Notes under the pieces: generated by a model | Seen by the model: the letters and a program-made list of their open reading frames with translations, nothing else | The model's database searches: none | What the model was told of the DNA's origin: nothing | In this document: positions 1-11,135 of the stretch, one piece after another | How the letters are laid out: every line of letters begins with the position of its first letter | Numbering within the stretch: position 1 is the first letter of the stretch | Made by a program: the position numbers and the translations under genes | Assembly: GCA_947568835.1 (NCBI GenBank) | Contig: OX387610.1 | Coordinates: 186,001-250,000, forward strand | Direction: 5' to 3' | Origin: Protonemura montana | Taxonomy: Eukaryota; Arthropoda; Insecta; Plecoptera; Nemouridae | Length of the DNA: 64,000 bases

Positions 1-880
1 AAATTGATTGGAAACAACTGGAAATGGTTTTGAAATGAACATTATTTGTAAGCTTTATCCAACGTGACGTTCATACGGCGGTTTGTTGGAGTTACAAAAG
101 AGAGTTTTTGCTCAAACTATCTGTCGAGAAAACATTTAGAAACATTCAAACGAGATCACACAAATAAATGACAGTAAAATCGTACTTACAATCATTTAAA
201 TGAGAAGGCACATAATTAGTTTCAGACCAATCTTTCACACCTTGTCCTGGCCGTATCAATGCAGTTCGAATTCTAGTTCTGAATTATAATTTCTGTTGTT
301 ACGGTTACGTAAACCTTCTCACTAAGTATTCATTGATAACTTGTAAAATTATTTAAGTGAATAAACAACCGAAGTCTGATAAATAAATGTGAAATCATTT
401 TCGTTTGCAATAGGTCGATGACATTTCCTCTACAAACGTAGAGGTTAATATTTCAAAACAGCTGTTCTGGCGCAAGGAACGGTAGAATCGTAGAATCAAA
501 CGGGCAATGACAACGCCGTGTCGTAACGCAATTCTGTGTGCTTGTATGTAGTGTGGGTTGCATACATACAGGCGACAGCAGTGGATAACCCAAGAAATCG
601 TATTGGTGTTGGGTTTAGACGCCGTTTAACCACTTCAGAAAATCCGGCCCACATTTTCCTTTTGCCTTGAGGTACCTCTGTATGTTCTGATCATTTTACA
701 AAGATTTTTGAGTTGGGCCGGGATTTCGTTTGGTAGTTAGAGCCGGTTTAGTAACTCAAGGTAACAAGAAATTGTGTCTTTGTTGGGTGTTGGATGATTT
801 AAAACCCATTTTGAAAATTTGGGCACAAAATTTGCGTCTACCTCAAGGGACCTCATTTTGTTTTTATAATTTTACAAGAT
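1..880. other. AT-rich stretch, no gene recognised
   Basis: I see no reading frame, repeat or RNA gene that I can support here. It precedes an inverted-repeat region. Confidence 0.4.
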
Positions 881-999
881 TTTGAGTTTCACACGATTTT
901 ATTCTGGTAGATGCAGTCGATTTGCCGTTTCATGTTCAACTGATTATAGAAATCTCGATGCCTCCAGGCTACATCGAGATTTCTTTTGTCCAGGGCTGG

Positions 1000-1770
1000 G
1001 CCAAAAATTAAGACCATCACGGATCGAAAGCCCATCACTTACTCTATCATCTGTGAAAATTTCAAGGGAGAACCCCCCCTTCATTTTCTCGCAAATAATT
1101 GAAAAGCAAATTTTGGTCAAAGTTAGCCTATTTTTTCCTAGGCTGGGCTTAAAATTTAGACCATCACGGATCAAAAGCCCATCACGTGTTCTATTTACTG
1201 TGAAAAATTCAATGATGTTACTATTTGCTTTCATGCGTTATTAAGGGTGGAATATTTATGTGCTGTTCCTTTTGTACACACTTTTTTTACTGCGGTTTGT
1301 TCACATAGTCTGCTAAGCAATTCCGAGCAATTCCGAGCTTTTAAAGGCGAAGGCTGAGGCTAACTTCCCACGAACAAATCGGACTAGTGGATACTTAGCT
1401 CGCAAAATCTAAAACGCCATCTAAAGGCACCAACTCAACATAGCGCAACGAGAAAACAGCCTACAAAACTCATAAGCACTAGCCTTCAAAAATACGTGAT
1501 GTACTGAACGAGACAGGCTAACAATAAAAAAATTTGGTTTTCATTTATTTGCGCGAAAATGAAGGGGGGGTACTCCCTTAAAATTTTCACAGATGATAAA
1601 GTACGTGATGGGCTTTTGATCTGTGATGGTCTAAATTTTTGGCCCAGCCCTGGACAAAAAATGGCTAACTTTTACAAAATTTTTGTTATCATTTATTTGC
1701 GAGAAAATGAAAGGGGCTACTCCCTTGAAATTTTCACAGATGATAGAGTACGTGATGGGCTTTTACTCCG
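1000..1770. repeat. Inverted pair of short tandem repeats
   Basis: Two diverged units of roughly 130-150 bp at about 1000-1215 read in the opposite direction to two similar units at about 1540-1765. Shared pieces include GATGGTCTAAATTTTTGGCC and TTTTCACAGATGAT and their complements. The short frames across these units are by-products of the repeat. A fold-back element or decayed MITE is possible; no clear termini were found. Confidence 0.55.
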
Positions 1771-1899
1771 ACGGGAAAGGCAATAAGCATGCAGCCCGTG
1801 CGTCAAACAGGCAGTGCCGTGATGATTGCAGTTTCAGATGTATGCTAGGGGTTTCGAGAGCCGATCAATTGAACATTTTTCAGCGGTTTTGGAAACTGT

Positions 1900-2895
1900 C
1901 GGATGAAAAAAAAATTGCATATCTACGCTAAGTTTATTGAGCGTTTGCCCAAAGCCCGGAAGCGCACAGTAGCGGAGATTAGTCGACGCGCCAACTCATT
2001 TTGTTACTATTTTGAAGTGGACGGGGAGCGGATTCGAGTATGCCAAGAATTTTTTTTTGACAGCCTTGAACATAAGCAAGCAACGGGTTTATTACTTTTT
2101 TAAAACCAAATTCAATTCTCAAACTGGGGTTGCATGCACTCCAACTAAAGGCAAACACATCAAGAAGGTTTGCGATCCAGCAGCTTTGGATGGGGTCAGA
2201 GCACACATCAGGGCATTCCCGACTGTGGATTCCCACTATTGTCAATCAGAAACGACCAAAAAGTATTTAGATCCGTCTCTGACAGTAGCTGGAATGCATC
2301 AGCTTTTCTTAGACAGTGATTTTTTTAATAAGGAAAATCCAGTGAAATGAAGCAAGTATAGACAAATCTTCATGAATGAGTTCAACCTAGCATTTCATCA
2401 CCCAAAGAAAGATTGATGTGACAGTTGTGAGGCTTTTAAAATGATCCTACAGCCAAGCACTGCAGAGCTAGAACTCCACGATGCTCATTTAAAGAGGAAG
2501 ACTTTGGGAAAAGCTGAGCGAGATACTGATCGGGAGCGGTACAAAAGAAATTCTCCTGACGTAGAGACTGTGGTGATTTGTTACGATATGGAGAGGGTTA
2601 TTTCATTGCCTAAATCCGAAATATCAAGCTTTTTCTACCTACGAAAGTTGAATTGCTATAATTTGACAGCCCATTGCAGCCTAGATGGCGTAACGTTCTG
2701 TGCATTGTGGAACGAGGGAATATCCGGACGTGCAGGTAACCACATTGCAAGCGCTATGGTTAAAATACTATATGCCGTCCAACAGCGATATCCCCAGCTC
2801 AAGAAAGTAATACTTTGGTCAGATTCGTGCGTCCCACAGAATAAAAACTCTATCACTGCAATGGTCACATTTCAGATGCACAAAACAGCGGACTC
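1900..2895 (+). pseudogene. Broken transposase-like gene (SDxCxxQNxN family)
   Basis: Overlapping frames from about 1903 to 2350 and 2441 to 2895 read as one protein interrupted by stops and a frameshift. The second part has a conserved-looking core: a segment reading FFYLRKLNCYNLT, then LWNEGISGRAGNHIAS, then WSDSCVPQNKNS. This resembles a transposase-like protein found repeatedly in invertebrate genomes, in which the aspartate of the SDxC motif may be catalytic. I cannot name the superfamily. The frame is cut at about 2895 by a LINE that begins inside it, so the gene was already resident before the LINE inserted. Confidence 0.45.
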
Positions 2896-5154
2896 TCCGA
2901 CCACCTCGCCTTAATCCTCTCCTTCCCTCCTCATAACCCGACTCACCCCTCCAAAACAATCCCCAACCCCCATCTCACCACAAAAACCAACCTCTACTCA
3001 CCCAAACGCACCTTCTCGGACTCCAACATCATCCATTTCCGGTCCCTACTCGCCCAACAACATTGGCAACACCTGTCCACTGCCACCTCCACTGACGAGA
3101 TCTACTCCCTCTTCATCAATACCTTCCTCTCCCTCTTCAACCAAGCTTTCCCCCTCAAACTCAAAAAAATCAATCCCAGCCAATCCCATGATAACAGATG
3201 GATCACCCACGAAATCTGTAAGATGGGCACAGAACTCAGACTACTTCACTCTTCCCTTAAATCGAATCCAAATCCTCAATCCAAACACCACTACAACTCC
3301 CTAAAAAAAATCCACGCCAAAAACATTCGCGCAACCAAGCGTAACCACTTCGACAATATCATCCTCTCCTCCAAAAACAGGTCCAAAACCTCTTGGAACA
3401 TCATCAAAAAACACTCGTCACCCACCACTCCCCCAACTCCCATCTCCTTAACCATCAATGGCCAAACAACCTCAGAACCCTCCTCAATCGCCGAACACTT
3501 CAACAACTTCTTCATAAGTGCAGGCAAAGTTGCACCCCCGCTCCCCCACAATCGCCTCAACCAACCCTCAACTCCATCCCTCCCCACTCCACCACCACTA
3601 GTTTTCACCCCTACATGCCCTCTTGAAATAACTCACACTGCCACCTTTCTAAAATACAAATCCTCCAAGGGACAAGATGGCGTTCCCGGCACCATCCTCT
3701 ACAAATGCATTGACCTCATAGCTATCCCCCTATCCACAGTCATCAACCACTCTCTCCACTCTGGCACTTTTCCATCCCAACTGAAACAATCCACCATTAT
3801 CCCCATCCACAAAAAAGGCAAGAAAACAGATGTCAATAATTACCGCCCTATCTCACTCCTCTCCTCTTTCTCGAAACTTTTTGAAAAAATTATCCTGACC
3901 CGCATCAACTCCCACCTAACCGACCACTCCCTGCTCACCGACAGCCAACACGGTTTCAGGAAAAACCGATCCACAACCTCTGCGATTTTCCAATTCCTTA
4001 CCACACTCCACACCCAACTAGACAAAGGCAACAACTCTCTTGGCATTTTTTATGACCTTTCAAAGGCCTTCGATACCATCGACCATAAACTCCTTCTCCA
4101 CAAACTAAACCGATATGGTATCCAGGACACGGCTAACGACTGGATCTCCTCTTTCCTGTCAAACCGCTCCCAACGGGTATCCCTTCCTTCCACCACTTCC
4201 CCTCCCCTCACCCCATCCCTATCCTCCGCCAAAATAATACACTGCGGTGTGCCACAAGGCTCGGTGCTTGCCCCACTCCTTTTTCTCCTTTACATCAACG
4301 ATCTACCCAATCTCATCACTCTCGGCAACCTGTACCAATACGCCGACGACACCAACCATCTCCTCACCTCCACAAAAACCCAGCCCATCACCGCCCTCAT
4401 ATCCTCCGCCAATCAGCAAACCAATGCCATGGCCTCTTACTGTTCCAATAACAAACTAGCCCTACAACCCTCCAAAACAGCCTTCATCCACTTCCATCTC
4501 AAATCCAATCCCCTTACCATTTCCCCCCTAATCAAAATCAATCATCACACGATTCCCAGTACTCCGGCCACTAAATTCCTAGGCATCTACATCACCCCCA
4601 CACTGGACTGGTCCACCCACATCCAGCATACTTTCACCAAAATTCAAAGTTCCTGCTATCTTCTCAGACGCCTAAAGCCCATCGTCAATCCCAATTCCCT
4701 CCTCCTAGTCTACCATGCCCACTTACACTCCCACCTATCCTACGGCCTGCTCTTCTGGGGCAACTCATCCTCCTCCAAACGCATCCTTATCCTGCAAAAA
4801 CAAGCCATCCGCATCCTAGCAGGAGTCTCCCGCCGCCAATCCGCCAAACCCCACTTCACAAAACTATCCATCCTCACACTCCCCTGCACACTCATACAGA
4901 TTGCTTCCACTTATGTCTGCACCCACCCTGATCAATTCCCCCCCAACTCCTCTGTCCATCACCACACCACCAGAAACAGAAACAACATAAGACTACCGAC
5001 TCACGCCCACTCCTCCTTCACAAATAGCCCCCACTACATCTGCACAATAATCTACAACAAACTCCCAGCCTCAATCGTCAGTTCAACCTCCCTCACATCG
5101 TTTGAAAGCCGAACAGGTCATGTGTATGATGGTCACCCATCCAATACCTGACCC
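2896..5154 (+). mobile_element. C-rich non-LTR retrotransposon, 5'-truncated
   Basis: One frame is open from 2896 to the stop at about 5151 (about 750 residues) and begins at the SDH motif that ends an apurinic-type endonuclease, so the 5' part is missing. A complete reverse transcriptase follows: a YRPISLLSSFSKLFE segment, FRKNRST, DLSKAFDTIDH, GVPQGSVLAPLLF and the catalytic YADD at about 4339-4350. The C-terminal part holds the KFLGIYI and later LINE 3' motifs. The motif order suggests a CR1/Jockey-like clade; no RNase H is seen. The coding strand is strikingly C-rich and G-poor, unlike neighbouring DNA. The final residues lie inside a 91-bp tandem repeat. The frame is intact where present, which suggests a fairly recent insertion. 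Confidence 0.85.
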
Positions 5155-5996
5155 AGCGCAGTGTTGCTTAACTTTCAACCCTCCAACCTCTCTCCCGAAC
5201 AGAACAGGTCATGTGTATGATGGTCACCCATCCAATACCTGACCCAGCGCAGTGTTGCTTAACTTTCATCCCTCCAACCTCTCTCCCGAACAGAATTGGT
5301 CATGTGTATGATGATCACCCATCCAATACCTGACCCAGCGCAGTGTTGCTTAACTTTCATCCCTCCAACCTCTCTCCCGAACAGAATTGGTCATGTGTAT
5401 GATGGTCACCCATCCAATACCTGACCCAGCGCAGTGTTGCTTAACTTTCAACCCTCCAACCTCTCTCCCGAACAGAACAGGTCATGTGTATGATGGTCAC
5501 CCATCCAATACCTGACCCAGCGCAGTGTTGCTTAACTTTCATCCCTCCAACCTCTCTCCCGAACAGAATTGGTCATGTGTATGATGGTCACCCATCCAAT
5601 ACCTGACCCAGCGCAGTGTTGCTTAACTTTCATCCCTCCAACCTCTGTCCCGAACAGAACAGGTCATGTGTATGATGGTCACCCATCCAATACCTGACCC
5701 AGCGCAGTGTTGCTTAACTTTCATCCCTCCAACCTCTCTCCCGAACAGAATTGGTCATGTGTATGATGATCACCCATCCAGTACCTACCTGACCCAGCGC
5801 AGTGTTGCTTAACTTTCATCCCTCCAACCTCTCTCCCGAACAGAATTGGTCATGTGTATGATGATCACCCATTCAATACCTGGCCCAGAGCAGTGTTGCT
5901 TAACTTTCATCCCTCCAACCTCTCTCCCGAACAGAATTGGTCATGTGTATGATGGTCACCCATGCAATACCTGACCCAGCGCAGTGTTGCTTAACT
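5112..5996 (+). repeat. 91-bp minisatellite at LINE 3' end, about 10 copies
   Basis: The unit starts GAACAGGTCATGTGTATGAT and recurs every 91 bp (for example at 5111 and 5202). The first unit still encodes the last residues and stop of the LINE frame, so the array grew from the junction of the coding end and the 3' UTR. Units differ by single bases (AACAGG versus AATTGG) and one has a small CTAC insertion. Confidence 0.9.
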
Positions 5997-6490
5997 TCGG
6001 TGATCTAACGTGAATCGGTGTTTCCAACACGCCAAACCGTTCGGTGTGGGCGTTTAGCAGGCTTTGTCTCGAGCTCAGGGAGGGCGTTGAGCAGGCAAAA
6101 TATCTCAGGAATCAATCTGCTGTCGTGTTTTATTCCTCTCCTAACTTGCAATTTCTGTTGATAATAACTTCAATCAACACTTAAATTGCTTAGCAATAGC
6201 ATTCAATAAATGAATCAAGTGAATGAGATGAATCTTGTGATGGTAAGGTGTACCAGCCTGAGCCATGGGTCCATGCTAGCAACAGACTCGCTGAGTTAAA
6301 ACAAGCTTTAACATCTGTTCATTATCTTGCTTTGTTTATTTGGGGAATAATAACCCAAGACTTGCTCTGATCTGGCAACATAAACCCCTGTGTGAATTCA
6401 AACTACAATCCTTGCTAATATCAGCTCGGGTCGGCCATTGATGACGCTAGCCAAGTTCATTCCTTGGTAGAAATACATGACCATGACAAC
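5997..6490. other. No gene recognised
   Basis: Unique-looking sequence between two tandem arrays. No supported frame was found. Confidence 0.35.
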
Positions 6491-6680
6491 AAGTTATCAA
6501 GTTTAAATGCAATGCACTGCAATCCACGTCTTCAAGTTATCAAGTTTAAATACAATGCACTGCAATCCACGTCTTCAAGTTATCAAGTTTAAATGCAATG
6601 CACTGCAATCCACGTCTTCAAGTTATCAAGTTTAAATGCAATGCACTGCAATCCACGTCTTCAAGTTATCAAGTTTAAAG
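6491..6680. repeat. 43-bp tandem repeat, about 4.4 copies
   Basis: A unit beginning AAGTTATCAAGTTTAAATGC repeats every 43 bp with almost no divergence, so the small frame over it is a repeat by-product. Confidence 0.9.
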
Positions 6681-8680
6681 GAATGCCGGCTTTTGGCGAA
6701 TTGGTTTTGAAATCCTCTCACACCACTACCCCCGTGATTGACAGCTCATTCATGCAGCTCACTGGGATGACTTCTTTGCACAAATAGCGCTCCTTTGAGG
6801 ATTAAAACACTAAAGTCTGGTCTTCCAAGAATACCACTAATTGGTTGCTAAACCTAGCCCCGAACTACGAGGAAGTCACAAACCTAGCTGCCTCATACCT
6901 ACTTTTAATTATAGCTTTCTCACAATTTCGTACATGGACATTCAATCTTTCTGCATTTCTAGAACAAATATCTTGATCCTTGTGAGTGAAACTATTTCAT
7001 ACTAAAAAGAGGCAAAATATGCGCTTAAAATTTAAAAATAGAGAAATGTGCATTTTTCTTCAAAAATGACAAAATACTTGAAAATATTCGACATCAACAA
7101 AGTGTCAAAACGATTACAATAACGAGATACGTGAAGAAAATGTAATGGGCATAAGTTTCTGTGTCACACAAAAAATATGTAATTAAATATAAATCCGAGC
7201 CCATTTTATCACAAACTTTTTACCGAATTTCACTGGCTCTAAAATAATATAACGGTGGGGCTTTGAGATTCACGTGCTGGGTTGAATTGTAGCAATAATT
7301 ATTTGCCTGGTCGTTATCTGCGATGTAATTCAGGCTTGCAGAGTCAGTGACCCGAGTGAGTCTAGGGTTGCTTTGGGTCGACCAAGCTCAACGTCAGCTG
7401 ACCTCCAAGGGATATTGGAAGCGAAACATATCGAGGATATTTGCTTCACTAGTCAAGAATTGCATTACAAACGTCCAACAAAATCAAACATGATATCAGA
7501 CCGATATACTAGAGTTATAAAACCACGATTGATGAAGACTTCGACCACGAGCCGAGTTATTGTAACTAGGACACATGCGCACACCTGAATTAACAGAGAT
7601 TTTAGCTCACCTTTGAAGAGGTCCGGTCCAGTGTAATTCGACAAAGAACAAAGTCATTGTCACTGCACTAGAAACACACGATGCACTAGAAACACTCGAT
7701 GCACTAGAAACACACGATGCACTCGCACAAACTCACTCACACACGATGCACATGGCGCAACTACTGAAGTATGACTGGCAGCAACGGGGTATAGACTTTG
7801 GTATGAATCATGGACGGCAGGTAAAGACGACCGGCGTTGTCACAAAGCATGGGGACCGTTACAATATTGTACCTGAGCTATTGATGAACATTAAATATTA
7901 TTATACTGATACGTACTTACTTAATTATTATTTAGTTACTATATAATTGTTCTGAGTTTTAAATTAATAAATAAATAAGATACGAACATTTATAACGTAT
8001 CCCCCCCTTCGTCTACTCATCTGAATTCAACCACGTGCGCCAGACGCATGGCTGGCCCCAGTAATAAAATACTTTGCCCATTGCAAGCATTTGATATTGA
8101 AATAAGATCTCACAGCATATTATAACGTATCCAACAGGCCAAGACTCATTGAAATCAAACAACCCCAGCTCTTACACCCTTCCTAGGTACACACGGTAAT
8201 TATTTCAGCAGCAAAATAACTGACCTCTACACTGTTTGACCGCACGGCTACAATGCGTCACAGCCACGCGTGTCGTTGGCTCGCAAATTTCGAAGATAAA
8301 TTCAAATATTACCGGACTGTACACAAGGATGGCAGCACATTGGTTCTAACAGCTGTAGATCCGTTTGTTTTGAACCTAGCTTAACCTATATGAAACAATG
8401 TGTATTAAGATTAGCTTGTCAATAAACATTTAAACATGTAAATATATCAAATTCTTACAAAAAATGAATAAATGCTGAAGGCTGAAGGCTGAACTGATGC
8501 TCGAATATCAACTTGTAAATATTTGGCTTCAAATTAGTGAGTTAAAGACATAAATCTGCACGTTCAGTGATTTGCTGCCAATTTCTTTCTTTCCAACGCT
8601 GATTGGAAACTACACTAAATCCTCTTTCCATGAGCCATGAAGAAAGAAATTATTTAAAATGCTTTATGATGGTTTTAAGA
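6681..8680. other. AT-rich DNA without a recognised gene
   Basis: Only short frames are present and none shows a recognisable domain. A short internal repeat of GATGCACTAGAAACAC type lies at about 7665-7745. Confidence 0.35.
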
Positions 8681-8682
8681 CT

Positions 8683-9185
8683 CATGTCTACTTGATTTAT
8701 CCTTAGCACAAGTTTTTAGAAAAACTATTTCAACTGGGTTTTGAATGCTAAGTAAAGGGCTACTAAATTTCCCGACGTTTTGTAACACATACATACTAGT
8801 TACTTCTTCAGAGGTTTGAGAAGTTTTGAGAGGTTTGAACTAAACGTAATGAATAAGGAAATTATGATTGTATCACATAACGTTAGGACAACCTCGAAAA
8901 ATTGGCGTTTTTTCCATACACATAATTAGTTAGTTAAAAAATGCCAATGTGTTCGAGTTCTTATTTCAGAAAATACATAATACATTAGTTTTTAAGTTAT
9001 TGACCCTGATTATTTTGTTTAGATGCATTTAGGAAGCTTGAACTAAGTAATTATTATAATTTTATGTGGTTCTTTTGTTATCGGAAAATTGTCAGGACTG
9101 CTCAAACCTCTGAAGAAGTAACTAGTATATGTTCCCTTTACTTAGCATTCAAAACCCAGTTCAAATAGTTTTTCTAAAAATTTAA
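8683..9185. mobile_element. Short Penelope-like remnant with inverted ends
   Basis: About 100 bp at 8715-8825 is the inverted counterpart of 9090-9180, with shared blocks such as AAAACTATTT and CTTCTTCAGAGGTTTGAG or complements. The same two ends bound the longer Penelope-like element at 13.8-15.4 kb. The right end lacks about 25 bp that includes the ribozyme-like GAAAC core, and the left end carries AAAAC in its place. This is probably a deleted, non-autonomous copy. Confidence 0.6.
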
Positions 9186-9751
9186 AATACTTCTTTGCAT
9201 AATGCAGGAGTAACAACAGAAACGAAAAGAGGAAAATAAAATGTCCGGGGAAGGAGTCCATGGGGAAAAAGTGAAGCTACTGCAACCAAATTGATAGAGT
9301 TTAAAAATGTAAGGTTCTAATCATTCTTTGTTCTAGTCAAACTTTATAAGCTGTGTAACCATCATAGACTAGTTTCACCAAGCTTGAAACCATTTAAATC
9401 AAGTCTGATTATTTTGCAGATAAATGTGACAATTATAACTGCTACCCTATAAACATTTGTATACTTTGAAAATGTGTACTAACTTCTTACAAGTTACAAT
9501 ACTTCTTAACTATTGTAAAAAAATAGTAAGAATTAACGTGAAATATCAAAGCAGATGCTTTCCAAGCTAGAGCGCCTTGCAGCAAAGCCCCACGGTATTA
9601 AATTAAAATTCTGTCTTTCATGCATATGGTACTTACTATGTTTACTCCAGGATGTGTGATCCTGATTGCCTGGATGTCGACCGTAGGACCTCCATGAAGT
9701 CAAGGATTGTTTGGTTTCAGAAGAAGAGGCTAAGGTGACTTGTCTTCTTCC

Positions 9752-9826
9752 CTGAATAGCTCACTTGTTAGAGCACCAGAACGGCAATCGGAAGGTCCTG
9801 GGTTCATATCCTGGTTCGATCACACT
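9752..9826 (+). other. tRNA-like sequence (SINE head or tRNA pseudogene)
   Basis: TAGCTCACTTGTTAGAGCAC resembles an A box with D-arm, and GGTTCATATCC about 35 bases later resembles a B box with one mismatch. There is no convincing 7-bp acceptor stem. It is followed by unrelated sequence, as in tRNA-derived SINEs. Functional tRNA status is unlikely. Confidence 0.45.
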
Positions 9827-9929
9827 TCTCCCAGCCTTTGCTCTCTAAATATTGAGTGAAGCGATTGTATAACAACCAGAGTGAGATGTCAGCAAAATGC
9901 ATGCTTCTATTTCTTATTGCCCAGACGGG

Positions 9930-10395
9930 GGAAATTATTTTAAAAAATACTGAAAAACTTGGATTACATGAGAAGAGTTTCAAGAACATTATCATCTTGG
10001 TCAATCAATATGCTTACTCAACATTAGTTAGATCACATTTTGAGTTCAGGGCAACCATTGAGATGAGTAATTTGTTGCAAAAGAGAAACACAGTTGTGAA
10101 AATATTAGAAGCAGTAACATTAAATAACGCTCAAGATTTAATCAGCAACGAGGGTTAAAAGACAGGCTAGAAACACTATACCAAAAGTCGGCTAGGAAGG
10201 TAATGGCAATTAGTATGAAAGAAGCCACAGCCCTACTGAATGGATGTCTGAATTAGGATGGGAAACAATATAAATAAGAAGGGCTGATGCTCAACTTGCG
10301 TACAAAATCATTAATGAAGAAGAAGCGTGGAATGAATTGAGATCCCAGATTAATAAATCTGCATTCACAGAGAGCAACAAGAATGAATGTTAGGT
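9930..10395 (+). mobile_element. Decayed LINE 3' fragment
   Basis: Frames interrupted by stops read ARKVMAISMKEATALLNG, then LGWETI, then AYKIINEEEAWNELRSQINK. This matches the pattern of the better preserved LINE fragment at 58.3-59.1 kb. It is truncated and broken. Confidence 0.55.
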
Positions 10396-11135
10396 ACATT
10401 CACAAAGAAATGAACAAAGTACAATTTCTAGGTCTTAGATTAGACAATCAATTGAACTGGGAAAGCCACATCAAGCACGTGCGCCTGAAAGTGGCTTCAG
10501 GATGCTACCTACCTTTTAAAAAAGATTCTGGACATTTGCAGCACTGATGCAGCTAAACTAGCATATTATGGACACATTCATTCTAGAATTAGCTATGGAA
10601 TTATCATGTGGGGCAACTCAGTTCATGCACCCAGACTATTTGCTATGCAGAAAAAAGCTCTCTGCATTTTAGGTGGAGCAAGCTATGACCCCTATGCGGA
10701 TTTTTATTACAAAGACTCTTGTAAATAACTTTTTAGAAATCTACGAATCAAGACATTGCCCTGCATTTACATTTACTTGACAATATTATTTGTAGTGGAT
10801 AACAACTTTCTGGTAATAGAGAATTGTGATGTACATAAGCATTTTACAAGAGGAACTAACAACATTTATGTATCGAAAGATAGATTAAAAATGACAGACA
10901 ACTGCCCAATTTATGCAGTCTCATTATTATATAACTAACTGCCAGTGGAGATAAAAAACTAAAAGGATACAAATTTAATGATAGTCTAAACTGCATCTGC
11001 TGACCAAATGCTACTACAAAGTGAAACAATTCCTATGTGTTTTAGATAATAACTAGCACCATAATAACTGACGTACCAACATCATGTACTGTGATTAATT
11101 GAGGCTGAATAAATATATTATTATTATTATTATAT
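10396..11135 (+). mobile_element. Second decayed LINE 3' end with TTA-rich tail
   Basis: A reverse-transcriptase C-terminus is legible across frames: VQFLGLRLDNQLNWESHIK, then AYYGHIHSRISYGIIMWGNS, then QKKALCILGG, then the late NIYVSKDRLKM segment. The coding remnant is followed by an AT-rich 3' UTR ending in a TTA/ATT microsatellite, as expected for a LINE 3' terminus. The last third is included in the 1,238-bp tandem duplication. Confidence 0.65.
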
